This document shows, piece by piece, positions 35,276-45,815 of a stretch of 64,000 nt of DNA. Source of the stretch: Halicephalobus mephisto (taxonomy: Eukaryota > Nematoda > Chromadorea > Rhabditida > Panagrolaimidae); contig SWDT01000060.1 in NCBI GenBank assembly GCA_009193035.1, positions 248,001 to 312,000 of the forward strand, written 5' to 3'. Both the position numbers and the translations under genes were made by a program. Every line of letters begins with the position of its first letter. Positions within the stretch are counted from its first letter, which is position 1. The notes below the pieces were generated by a model. It was not told the origin of the DNA and made no database searches. It saw only the letters and a list, made by a program, of their open reading frames with translations.

Positions 35276-35379
35276 TTTGGTCATTATCCGTCTTTTTTGA
35301 ATTCCGGTTTTTCGCCCAAATTTTCCGCTTTTGTTATTCTAATTTCTCATTCAACTAGAGACTAATTACAGTAATATTG

Positions 35380-35780
35380 TAGTTTTGTAGGAGTTTCGAA
35401 ACTTAAAAAAATTATTCTGAAAATTTCGGAATTCTAGAAATTTCAGAATTTGTTGAAAATTATAAAATAAAATAAAAACGAAAATTTAGAATTTTAAAGT
35501 TTTTAGAATTTTAAAGTTTTTAGAATTTCAAAGTTTTTAAAATTTTTAAGTTTTTAGAATTGAGTTGGAAGTTTTGAAAATTTTTAGAATCTTATCTGCA
35601 CTTCTGGAAGCTTCCAGAATCTTGTTGAAATTTTTGAAACTCTCTAAAACTCTTATGTAAGATTCTGGATTTTTTCAGAATTTTGTAGAAATTCTAGAAG
35701 GCTTTTAGAATCCAATTTAGGCTTCTAGATTTTTTCAGAATCGATTGGAAAATTTTTAGTTTTCTAAAATTTCATATTTT
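35380..35780. repeat. Degenerate 'tttagaattttaaagttttt' and 'cttctggaagcttccagaat' repeats
   Basis: Short units of 20-70 bp upstream of the Ly6-like membrane protein gene. Confidence 0.55.
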
Positions 35781-35916
35781 GTAATTTTTTAGAATCTTCA
35801 ATAATTTAGGGAACTGTCCGTGTCTGAGATCCGAAATTTCGGTTTTTATAATGTCCTACGGATTCGGGAATTTCGTGTCGAGACAATTTTGTGAAAAATT
35901 TAATTTTAATTTTTAC

Positions 35917-35926
35917 AAGATTTCAG
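35917..35926 (+). promoter_or_regulatory. Likely trans-splice acceptor before the Ly6-like membrane protein gene
   Basis: The sequence caagatttcag ends 7 nt before the ATG at 35934, in a T-rich context, as expected for a spliced-leader site. It could also be a cis acceptor of an unseen 5' exon. Confidence 0.4.
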
Positions 35927-35933
35927 GTTCACA

Positions 35934-38900
35934 ATGGAGCCTTTCACTTGGACTTTTATTTTTTCTTTTTTCGTTGCCTTGTGTATCGTCCAACCTTCAG
36001 AATCCGTCAAATGTCTAGATTGCGTCGGAAGAAACTGCATGGAAAGCTTCTGCGAAGGCGATTACTGTGTCTTAGCCCACTATGCCCCTCGATGGGGGTC
36101 TACAACATGGGGTGAACCTAGGGTCGTCAAAGGATGTATGACGGGGACAATGATCCGAAGTGACATCAGAAGCCACTGTGAAACCGTCGATGAAGACGAA
36201 GAGGTAAATTTTCCGACTTTTTTAAAAATAAAATTCTAAGAAAATTTTAGAATACTGTGGAAAATTTTAGAATACTGTAGAAACTTTTAGAATACTGTAG
36301 ACAATTTTAGAATACTGTGGAAAATTTTAGAATACTGTAGACAATTTAAGAATACTGTGGAAAATTTTAGAATACTGTGGAAAATTTTAGAATACTGTAA
36401 AAACTTTAAAAATACTGTGGAAACTTTAAGAATACTGTGGAAAATTTTAGAATACTGTAGAATCTTGGAAGAATTTTCGAAATTTTAAAATTCTAGAGGA
36501 ACTTTAGAAACTTTCTAGAAACTATTAGGGAATTTCGGAAGTTAAATTTTTCCGAAAATTTCTAGAATCTTTAAAAATTCATCAGTTTCTGGGGTCTTCC
36601 GAAATTGAATAAAAAACAAATTCAGTAATTGAAATACAAAATCCCAAAAATTACGAAATATTCGTCCCGAGACAACTTGATTAAAGATCTTCATTTTCGA
36701 ATTCCATAATTACAGAATACTGTACATTGATCGAAATTTTTCAGGAAGTTTTTACTTGTTTCTGTGATAGCAAGGATTACTGTAATGGTAACTCAGCCTT
36801 GAAGAAACTGGAGATTCAGCCAGTTCCTCTTCTGACTTGTGTCTGCGAAGGTCCCCATTGCAAGTCCTCTACCTGTTTGGGAGAGCTTTGTTCCTACGTC
36901 ATCAACCACAAAAGTAAAGCCGTCGAACAAGGCTGTGTCAACGCCAGTGTTCCCCTCGTGGAAAGGAGATCCGCAGGTTCTTGTATGAGTCCCCCGATCA
37001 CAGGAGCTATGCATCATACTGTAGCTCAAACTCCAGAAGAACTTATATTGACAGAGAGTTGTGTTTGTGGTTCTGATTACTGTAACAAAGAAAAACCTGT
37101 GATAACAGTGAAAGAAACAATGAAGTGTACGTCATTCGCGAGGACAAAGATGATGGGAACAACAATCGCCTCGAGAAACATAAGTTGCGATGGAGAGTTC
37201 TGCTTCAAGGCGAAAATCAAAAGCAATCTCGAACACAAGGTAGATTACGCCACGATGGGATGCGCCAGTTTCATCGATGAAGCAGAGCTGGCTGAGGAAT
37301 TGAATCCCGTCGGATGTGCCAGTTTCCAGAGCGAAAATATCGAAGTTGAAACCTGCTTCAAGGTAAGTATGTTAAAAAATAATCCAATTAAGAATCATTG
37401 AAAATAAGTAACTTTTTACGAATATTATAAACACCTTCAACCTCATACAAATGAACCCTAAATTTCCTATAGATGGATTTCCGAAATCCCAAGGCTTTTG
37501 AAAGTAAACATTCAAACTTGAAACTTTGAAAACCTTCTGTAAATGAGTCCCCAAACCTCCTAAATTAGGGCACATAGGGTACATGATCCTCTGTCCACCT
37601 TCCAAAGTTGATAATCATATTTGAAATTGCTATATCGTCATAGACCGAAATGGTTCGTGAAGGAAATGAGAAATATAGCATCTTTATTTATTATCAACAC
37701 AGATATTGATGATAAAGTAATATCAACAGCTGTCTGTGAAAACCGTGCTGAACTCGGCTTATATATTCATAAAAAGTACATTAAAATGGCTTTGATATAT
37801 TGGATACGTTATATTTAAGATACTAGTATACTAAATGCAGCATATCGATACATTAAATATAATATATCGATGCATTAGTACGCTCTGATGTAGCGGATAC
37901 ATTATATTCAATGTATGGATACACTAAGGTGATGTCGGCGCATTGTATTTAACATATTAGTTTATTAAATATGATATATCGATGCATTAGTATATTCTGA
38001 TGTATCGGGTATATTGTATTTAAGATATCTGTATGTTAATTACACCATATCGATACGTTAGTATACTTTGATGTGTCCGGTAGATTAAGTCGATGTCAGC
38101 GCATGGTATTTAGCATATTAGTCTATTAAATATGATATATCGATGCATTAGTATACTCTGATGTATCGGGTATATTGTATTTAAGATATCTGTATGTTAA
38201 TTACACCATATCGATACATTAGTATACTTTGATGTGTCCGGTAGATAAAGTCAATGTTGGCACATTGTATTTAACATATTAGTCTATTAAATATGATATA
38301 TCGATACATCTGAACTACTTTAATATAACCTTTTTTGTGTACCCACACAGATCGTTTATATAGGTACGCTCTGTTTATGACAGATCTAAGAATAGATCGT
38401 TATTCTTACAATTTAACAAAAATTATTGATAAATATCCGAAAAATTACACTTAAACTACTTCTTGAAGACAAGTTACTCATTTAATAGAATTCCAACTGT
38501 GTTAAAATCTTCCAGAAAATCAGAAATACTCATTTAAATACAGTAATTCGAAAATTTTTTTATTTTTGAAGAATTACCAAATTTGAAATATTTACTCAAA
38601 GAAAAATTTCGAGGAGGTTGGAATACATAGGAACTTTTTTTTGTTATTTTTGGGTTTTTCGAAATTCAGAAACCCGAGAACATAAGAGTTCTACTTTGGT
38701 ATTTTTTAAATTCTCCAGTACTCAAGAGGGGGTGGCTTCGAAATCCACTCTAAGTACACTCATTCAGAGTTTTAAAAAATTTAAAAAATAAATTTCTAAA
38801 AAATTTAAACAGAAATTTGGTCTACATAAGGATCTTTGGTATTATTCGGACTTTTTAGAATTTTGAAAATTTTTTTTTTGATTTTTTATAATAAAAAGTA

Positions 38901-39600
38901 ATAATTTAAAAAAATTAAATTTAACAATTTTGAACTATATTTAGTAATTTTTTATTAAATTTGATAATTTTGAACTATATTTAGTAATTTTTAATTAAAT
39001 TTGATAATTTGGAACTATATTTAGTAATTTTTAATTAAATTTGATAATTTTTAATTAAAGTTAGTAATTTTTTATTAAATTTGATAATTTTTAATTAAAT
39101 TTAACAATTTTTAATTAAAGTTAGTAATTTTGAATTAATTATATAATGCTAATGGATATCCTTTGTAGACTAATGATAAACGTGCCATCGGCCGGGCCAG
39201 GGCTAATCAAGAAATGACAACTCCTCGACGAAAATCCAAATCTTCAAAATCCCGGACAAAACCAAAAATAGAAGTCACTTACGATGATGATGAAGAAGAA
39301 GAAAAAGAAGAAAAAGAAGAAGAAGAAGAACCAAAACCAGAAAAACCGAAATCTCGACCTCAAGAAGACACCGATGACGATTATGAAAATCCAAAAGAAA
39401 AAGAAAAAGAAGAAAAAACTGCTCCTCATTACATTTTCGAAAGACCCACGATGGCTCCTGTCCCGGACGATTCCAACGTCGCTTTGATCAGCGTTTTCTT
39501 GTTGATTATCGTGTTGATTGCCTTGAGCGGTCTCGTCTGGAAGCTGGAGCTCCACAAGAAGCTCTTCAGATCCAGTTACGATACTGTAGCCGGAGGCTAA
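35934..39600 (+). CDS. Type I membrane protein with Ly6/uPAR-like cysteine modules, acidic-basic juxtamembrane region
   Basis: Exons: 35934-36203, 36745-37362 and 39169-39600, all phase 0, giving 439 residues. A signal peptide (about 1-24) is followed by three cysteine modules. The first runs C27 to CFCDSKDYCN (95-104). The second runs from about 122 to CVCGSDYCN (196-204). The third runs from 218 to about 294. The CxCxxDxCN endings are typical of Ly6/uPAR (LU, three-finger) domains. Exon 3 then encodes a basic stretch, a long Glu/Lys-rich low-complexity stretch, one membrane span (about 400-420) and a 19-residue cytoplasmic tail ending YDTVAGG. Intron 1 carries a 20-bp tandem array. Intron 2 is 1.8 kb and contains a TIR element, so a further small exon there cannot be excluded; the third module lacks a clear CN ending. 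The function is unknown; a cell-surface receptor or ligand is inferred. Confidence 0.85.
36240..36475 (+). repeat. 20-bp array inside intron 1, each unit a splice-acceptor look-alike
   Basis: About 11 units of aattttagaatactgtggaa. Each contains ATTTTAG followed by A, close to the real acceptor 270 bp further on (tttttcag at 36737-36744). Confidence 0.9.
37769..38341. mobile_element. TIR element with internal palindromic repeats, family 2 copy (in intron 2)
   Basis: It begins cataaaaagtacattaaaat and ends with the inverse of acacaaaaaaggttatatta. The interior repeats gatgtatcgggtatattgta, taagatatctgtatgttaat and ttaaatatgatatatcgatg. Same family as 16948 and 42002. Confidence 0.7.
38880..39150. 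repeat. About 30-bp AT array 'tttgataatttttaattaaa' at the end of intron 2
   Basis: About eight units, just upstream of the exon 3 acceptor (ctttgtag). Confidence 0.75.
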
Positions 39601-39719
39601 TACAGATTTGGATTTTTTAGGATCGTGGCCAATTCTCTTGTTTCTGTAGCTATCTGAGGAAGTAATTTTGATCAAAGTGAGCTTTTGAGATGAGCTGTGT
39701 CTGAAATCGAAGCTTCTAA

Positions 39720-41090
39720 AAGTGCATTCTGAATTCGTAAATTTGGATTTTTTTAAATTTAATTTTGCAAAAAATTTTTTAGATTTAATTCATAGGAAAA
39801 ATAGGGTTAATTTAAAATCAACAATTTTAAAATTGAAAATAAGAATTTTGAAAATGGTTTTTGAAAATTTCGCTCATCGATTTGGCGAATTCGTTTTTTT
39901 CGCTTATATTTGATATGTGAATTTTCGCTTTTTTCAATAATGTTCTTACTGTAGAAGAATAACAATTATACTAATTACGAAAAATAATAGTTAAAATCAA
40001 CAATTTTAAAATCGAAAATAAGAATTTTGAAAATGGTTTATTAAAAATTCGCTTAAATTTGATTTATGAATTTTTAAAATTTTTATGATTTTTTCTAATT
40101 TAAAAAAAGTAAAAATACAGTTTATTACAGAAATAATTAAAACCAAGGTTAAAATAGAAAAATAAAAAATTCGCTTTTTTTCGTTTAAATTTTACATATA
40201 TTTTTTTTTATAATTTTTTTAATTTAAAAAAGTATTTTTAAAAACTTATATTTTGAATATACATTATAAAAAATTAACGAAACTTGTTTCAAAAGATCAC
40301 TTTATTCAAAATCGCTTCCTTTGTCATTTCCAGAGCATTTACTTATTAGTTACAGTAATCTACAGTAATCTACAGTAATTTACAGTATCTCTATCCTAAA
40401 CTCAAACTTATCGCTCAAATATGTTTAATTTAAAAAACCCGGAATAGTGCAATGGTGTACAGTACTCTTTGATCTCCAAATTTATTTTTTTTTAAATTTT
40501 TATTTTTTTAAATTTTTATTTTTTTTAAATTTTTATTTTTTTTTAAAATTTACCACTCGATTTTTGACTTGAAGCTTCGAGTCGAAAAATCTCAAACTTC
40601 TTCACTTCCGATTTTATTTTTAAATATTTTTGAATTTTAACTATTTTTAAAATCAGCTTTGTCTGTCTTTCGGTAGTTACAGTAATTTAGCTTCATTACA
40701 GTAATATTGTGAAAAGCAATTTTTAACATTTTGCAATAGATATTTTTAAAAAGCTATAAATTTTGTTAAATTATAAATCGTCAAAGTTGAAAATAAATAT
40801 TGTTTTTGATTTTCGAAAACAAGTACAGTAATCTGCAAAAAAGTCATTTTGAAGTAATTGTGATTTTTAAAATATTTTTTTTTTCGAACAAATTCAAAAA
40901 TAATTTTTTTATATGTTCCAAATTATGTTTTTTTAAAAATTTATTTACAAAAAAAATATTTAATTTTTATAATTTTTAATTAAAAAATAATTATTTAAAA
41001 ATGAAAATCACTAATTACTGTAATTTTTGAAAATTTCCGAAAATTCATATTTTAAAAATTTTTGTAAAAAAATCATTTTTGATTTTTTAA
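39720..41090. other. AT-rich intergenic DNA with short repeats
   Basis: 39790-40080 has a two-unit repeat (aatcaacaattttaaaattg). 40345-40380 has three tandem 'ctacagtaat' words. 40470-40560 is T-run sequence. An AATAAA on the minus strand near 40300 might end an unseen gene, but no coding frame supports one. Confidence 0.45.
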
Positions 41091-41099
41091 TAACATGAT

Positions 41100-41350
41100 T
41101 GTGAAAATTCCATTGATCCGCGGAAATCCATGGTCATTAGCTAATCCGAAAAAACAAAACAGCTTTAATTAGAACGACAGGTGCCGTTTTTGTTTTTTCG
41201 AAAAAAACCAAGATTGTTCCGAAATTAATTATTAGCTTCTGTTGGATTTCTACGGTCTTGTTTTCCGGATCGACTTTTATCCTGACCGGTCAGTTGTTCA
41301 TTTTTCAAAAACGACCGATCTTTGTAAGCCGCTCAAGAAGATAAATCCCG
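41100..41350. other. Ordinary-complexity island
   Basis: Unique within the window, GC-richer (tccggatcgacttttatcct). No coding frame seen. Confidence 0.3.
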
Positions 41351-41389
41351 ATTTGTTGGGGAATTCTGAAGTTGTTATTTATTGATCGG

Positions 41390-41740
41390 ATTCTAGATTC
41401 TTAAAAAAATCTGTAAAAATATTCTTTATTTTAATTCTTGAAAAAAGAATTTTGTAAGTTATTTAAAAAAGTAAATCTTAACTAAATCAGAGGATTCTGA
41501 AATAGTGATCAGAGTTGTCAATTTCGAAATTCAGAATATTCGAACCGGAACTGAGCAGTTTGAAGTCGAAAATCGACAGTTCTGGGCAGTGATTTCGTCA
41601 CCAAATTCTAGATTCTTAAAAAAACCTGTAAAAATATTCTTTATTTTAATTCTTACAAAATTTTATCTTTTTTCAAATTATTTAAAAAAGTAAATCTTAA
41701 CTAAATCAGAGGATTCTCAAACAGTAATTCCGTAACCAAA
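41390..41740. repeat. About 220-bp direct repeat, two units
   Basis: The words ttctagattcttaaaaaaat, ctgtaaaaatattctttatt and cttaactaaatcagaggatt recur at an offset of about 215 bp. Confidence 0.8.
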
Positions 41741-42001
41741 TCCAAAAATCATAAGATTCTGAAGATTTTCATTCATTTTTCGATAATCTTGATTGTTAAA
41801 TAAAAATTGATTTCGACGAATTGTTCAAAAAACAAAATTTTAAATAAATTAAAATATTCTAAAGTAGACATTTCGTAACCTGACTTCAAAACTGCAAAAA
41901 AATTCAGAAGTAGTTTCACGTACATGTCCTTCCGTGTTCTCAACTTTGTATTTTTATTGATTTCAAAACTATTAAACTACTCATATTCTAATCTAAATTT
42001 C

Positions 42002-42626
42002 ACACAAAAAAGGTACATTAAAACAACTCTAATGTATCAGATACGTTATATTTAATGAACTGGAATATTAGATACAATGCATCGACATCATACTTAATAT
42101 ATCGATACATAAAATATAAAGCATCTGATAAATTAGAGCCTGTTTGACGTATCGGGTAAATTAAGTTGATATTGGTGCGTTGTATCTAACATACTGGGAC
42201 ATTAAATACAATGTATGTGGTACATTAGAGCCGTTTCAATGTATCGATACTACACGGAAAAAAAGGTATATTAAAATAACTCTAATGCGTCAGATACATT
42301 GTACTTAATGTCTCGGTGTGTTAGATACAATGTAACATCATTAATTTAATGTATCAGATACATTATATTTAATATATCGATGTATTGTATTTAATGTATC
42401 GATACATTGAATACTATATATCTAATATATCAGAGCCGTTTCAATGTATCGATATCACACGCAAGAAGGGTATATTAAAACAACTTTAATGTATCTGATA
42501 CATTATATTTAATATATCGATGTATTGTATTTAATGTATCGATACATTGAATACTATATATCTAATATATCAGAGCCGTTTCAATGTATCCATACATTGT
42601 ATACCATTTACCTATTTTTTATGTAC
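42002..42626. mobile_element. TIR element with internal palindromic repeats, composite copy
   Basis: Three head-to-tail modules start at about 42002, 42253 and 42462. Each begins with a form of acacaaaaaaggtacattaa and runs through atgtatcgatacattga-type palindromes. The right end (inverse of tacataaaaaataggtaaat) lies 40 bp before the HMG-box ATG, so it occupies the gene's proximal promoter. Confidence 0.7.
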
Positions 42627-42640
42627 AATATAACAATTTT

Positions 42641-42651
42641 CACTATTACAG
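42641..42651 (+). promoter_or_regulatory. Possible trans-splice acceptor before the HMG-box gene
   Basis: The sequence cactattacag lies 14 nt upstream of the ATG at 42666 and follows an inserted repeat element. It is only a moderate match to the nematode acceptor consensus. Confidence 0.3.
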
Positions 42652-42665
42652 TAATCATTACAACA

Positions 42666-43772
42666 ATGTCAAAAACCACAATTTCCAAGAAAACCTACAG
42701 TAATCCAGAAACTTTAATCAATGGGTAATTTTAGTTTTTGGATAATTTGGAATAACTTTATTTATCTCAGGAAATCGTCAAGTTATGCGTTATTTTTCAA
42801 AGAAATGCAGTCTGTTCTTCGTCGAAGTTATCCTGAAGCGACTTTTGGCCAACTGTCCAAAATGATTGCCCTCAAATGGGAGGCCTTAGGGGCTGATGTC
42901 AAGAAGGTTGTTTTTTACGAAATTCAATTATTATTTAATAACTAAAATTTCATCAATTTCTAGAATTTTACAATACGAATGATAGAGCATGTCTTCAGGG
43001 AACTCTTAGATTATACGGTAACAATTACAAAACAATTGTCGCATAAAATCAACGCGCAAGTTACTGTAGTTCTCATGAGATCTCTGATATCCATATCGGG
43101 ATAATTTCATAACAACATCCATTTTTGTTCATTTATAATACGAATGATAGAACATGTCTTCGGAAAACTCTTAGATTGTACGGTAACAGTTACGAAACAA
43201 TTGTTACAAAATCAACGCACAAGTTACTGTAGTTCTTATAAGATCCCTAATATTCTTATCGGGACAATTTCATAACAACATCCATTTTCGCTTTTTTATA
43301 AGATCTTCATAATATTTCAAATTCGATAAAAAGTTAAAATTCAGAAACTATGAATTTTGGAAGTTTTTAAAAGATCCTAGAAATTCGTATTGGGACCATT
43401 TCATGCTTAAATTTTTTTAGTTTTTATAGTAATTTGACATTTGTCTTTCAGGAATACCGTAAGAAAAGCACCAAAGCGAGGACGGAAAAAATGAAGAATA
43501 TTGCTCTCCAAAGGGTCAAGGAACTTTGTTTTTCGAAATCTGATTTCAGGAAAAATTTCATTAAAGAAACAGATTCCGATGACAGACGAACTGTAGAAAA
43601 CAAAAATGATAAAAATGAAAAAATTGAAAATTCCGAAACTTATTGGAATCAAACTTACTGTCCTGAATCCCAGTATTACAGTAACCAGTCCAATTATTAT
43701 CCTTCTTATTACTATCCGAACAATTTTCAAAATCAACCATCATATCAACCAACTTATTCCTTTTTTCAATGA
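42666..43772 (+). CDS. Small HMG-box protein with TOX-like box and Tyr/Asn/Gln-rich tail
   Basis: Exons: 42666-42724, 42771-42906 and 43452-43772, giving 171 residues. A short basic N-terminus ends at the exon 1/2 junction, where the HMG box begins (about 21-88). SSSYALFFKEMQ, PEATFGQLSKMIALKWEALG and VKKEYRKKSTKAR follow the TOX-family pattern ([31 protein letters not shown], QKxVYKKKTEAAK) better than the SSRP1 or HMG20 patterns. HMG boxes of this kind bind and bend DNA in the nucleus. After a charged linker the last 43 residues are rich in Tyr, Asn, Gln, Ser and Pro, a prion-like composition. TOX proteins are several times longer, so this is either a reduced member or a separate nematode HMG family. 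Intron 2 holds a tandem repeat also found inverted near 51.3 kb. An AATAAA lies 10 nt past the stop. Confidence 0.85.
42972..43290 (+). repeat. About 170-bp tandem repeat in HMG intron 2, two units
   Basis: Units contain acgaatgatagagcatgtct, acggtaacaattacaaaaca, aagttactgtagttctcatg and gggacaatttcataacaaca. The same family lies in the opposite orientation at 51170-51460. Confidence 0.9.
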
Positions 43773-43781
43773 TTAATCTTT

Positions 43782-43787
43782 AATAAA
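43782..43787 (+). terminator. Poly(A) signal AATAAA of the HMG-box gene
   Basis: A canonical hexamer lies just after the TGA stop, followed by a minisatellite. Confidence 0.55.
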
Positions 43788-43794
43788 TTACAGT

Positions 43795-44235
43795 ATCCTT
43801 AAGAGAAATTATACTTGAAGATAATACAGCAGTTTTAAGAAAAGTCAATTTTCGGAACAAAATAGTATCCATGAAGTACTGTTGAAGGTAATACAGTAAT
43901 CTTGAGAAAGGTTTCTAAGATATTACAGTATATTTAAGAAGGGTGATTGTTGAAGATAATACAGTAATCTTAAGAGATATTTTTTTCAAAGATAATATAG
44001 TATCTTTAAGAAGGGTGATTGTTGAAGATAATATAGTAATCTTAAAAGTTTTTTTGAAAGATAATACAGTATCTTTAAGAAGGGTGATTGTTGAAGATAA
44101 TACAGTAATATTAAAAGTTTTTTTCAAAGATATTACAGTATATTTAAGAAGGGTGATTGTTGAAGATAATACAGTGATCTTAAGAGATATTTTTTTCAAA
44201 GATAATATAGTATCTTTTGGAAAGAAATTGTACAC
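43795..44235. repeat. About 70-bp tandem repeat downstream of the HMG gene
   Basis: Units of gaagataatacagtaatctt, tttcaaagataatatagtat and tttaagaagggtgattgttg. Both strands are open by artefact. Confidence 0.9.
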
Positions 44236-44358
44236 ATGGGAGGATAAGTTTAGCGTATCTGAAAGTTTACACTAAGACTTGAGATACTGCTCAATTATAT
44301 TTGTTGTTTTTAATTTTGGTTTGTTAAAAGTAATTTTCTAAGATTTTGAAACAGAATA

Positions 44359-44962
44359 TCAAGTAAAGAATTCGGCAACTATAATAGTCAACAATCCGAA
44401 ACCGATAGCATAGCCTGAGGCACTGCATCTGTCGTTACAAAGATCAGTATCGCAAATGTAAATCTCCAAATGGTAACCACCATTTTGGGCACTATAATTG
44501 CTGAAAAACATATTCTTTAAATTCAAAATTTAAAAAAAAATTTTTAAATTCAAAATTTAAAAAAAAATTTTTAATTCGAAATTTAAAAATTTTTATTGAT
44601 TTCGAAAAATAGTTCGTTTCTCACCACGAAAATTCACCAATGATAGCATCACTTACATAGTTGCACAGCGATTGATGTGGGTGAAATTTTGAGCTCCTGA
44701 ACCATCATAATATGTGATGTATGGAGGATACGGGAAGGACCAGTAAGTCCGTAAAGAAGAAATCAAAATGCTGTTGCCGTCGTTGGTGAAAAGACTTTCG
44801 TTCCCTGAAATCCAATTTTCAAATTTAAAATACAAAAAACATACAGTAAATACAGTATTTGCATCCGTCCAATTTGTTCCCATTGTCGATGTAACAAGTA
44901 ATATTCGAAAATACTTCAGCAATTAAGCAAAAAATTATGGAAATTTTAAAAATTTTTTGCAT
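44359..44962 (-). CDS. Secreted cysteine-rich LU-like protein, paralogue A
   Basis: Exons on the minus strand: 44962-44845, 44804-44657 and 44500-44359, giving 135 residues. The exon sizes (118, 148, 142 nt) and phases are identical to the two paralogues upstream at 46.2 and 48.5 kb. A signal peptide covers about 1-19. Cysteines lie at 23, 34, 37, 86, 105, 110 and 114. The ending CDTDLCNDRCSASGY resembles the CxxxLCN end of LU (Ly6) domains. The final 17 residues are hydrophobic, which suggests a GPI signal or a membrane span. Position 60 is Tyr, where both paralogues have Cys, leaving an odd number of mature cysteines. The shared motif YADGSGSQKFTEINKC appears here as YYDGSGAQNFTHINRC. This is the most divergent copy. 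The function is unknown. Confidence 0.8.
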
Positions 44963-45032
44963 TTTTAAAAAATCACACAAAAATGCAAAGAAATTTATTT
45001 TCGAAAATTGTATAAATACTTTTCAGAAATAA

Positions 45033-45233
45033 GTTATCAGCAACTCATGTGGTTGGAACGGCGATAACGTCACCGATCTGGAAGGACTGCTAGCGGTCTT
45101 AACAAAAATTTATCGATCGTGTTTCATTCGGAAGACCAAAGATGTCGACACAATCGAAAATGACAGTAGTGGAGAACGGCAGATGAATTGTGAATGCAAA
45201 AGAAGCAAGAGGATTTCTACACTTCACTATTAA
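45033..45233 (+). pseudogene. Coding-like orphan fragment
   Basis: This 66-codon frame has no ATG and ends at TAA 45231-45233. It reads NSCGWNGDNVTDLEGLLAV and then KIYRSCFIRKTKDVDTIEND, with near-normal codon composition in otherwise AT-rich DNA. An AG at 45039-45040 (ttatcag) could be a splice acceptor for it. No upstream exon is visible because divergent gene A begins 70 bp away. I do not recognise the family. It may be a terminal exon relic captured beside gene A, or noncoding. Confidence 0.3.
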
Positions 45234-45294
45234 TGTGCCTGATTCGTGTTTTGTGTTTATCGTAATTATATAATGCTTTAAGTAATCGTAATAT

Positions 45295-45405
45295 ACTATG
45301 TATTATGTTCTATGTCTTATGTCTCATGTCTTATATCTCATGTTTCATGTCTCATGTCTTGTGTCTCATGTATTATATATTATGTTTTATATCTTGCTTT
45401 ACCGT
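45295..45405. repeat. Microsatellite-like 'atgtctcatgtcttat' run
   Basis: Degenerate 8-10-bp units over about 110 bp. Confidence 0.75.
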
Positions 45406-45409
45406 GGTT

Positions 45410-45815
45410 GTTGTAATTATCACTTTCTTTGGTTTAATTACCCAAGTTTGAGTTCCAAATAAATTAAAAATAAGGCACTTTTTCGAACACCATGTTTATT
45501 CCACTTGATTCAACAAAAAATTTTTTATTTTTTTTACTGAACATTATTGATAAGCTCTGTAAAAGATAGTTTAAAAGCAAATTTTTTCTTCTTAAAAATA
45601 TATAATTTCAATAATATTTTAAAAATGATTTACAACAATGTGTTACATTTTTTGTAATAATTTTCGAAAAAAATATATGAATGTACATTTGCCAAAATTT
45701 AATTTGTAAATTTCTAAGCTGGTCAAAGTGTTCATTTAACAAATTTAATATTTTTGTTATTTTTCTAAATATCGCTAAAATGAAAATTTCAATTTCGAGA
45801 GAATCAAAAAGCCTT
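45410..45815. other. AT-rich intergenic DNA
   Basis: No repeat or gene recognised between the orphan fragment and the duplicated block. Confidence 0.4.

Noticed and set aside
34955..35284. 109-codon Lys/Leu/Glu repeat protein
   Set aside because: It is a direct translation of a 36-bp minisatellite with no start context or splice sites.
39244..39675. 143-codon antisense frame with Phe runs
   Set aside because: It is the complement of the Glu/Lys-rich exon 3 of the Ly6-like gene.
43915..44275. Repeat frames on both strands after the HMG gene
   Set aside because: A tandem array of about 70-bp units; no independent evidence of a gene.
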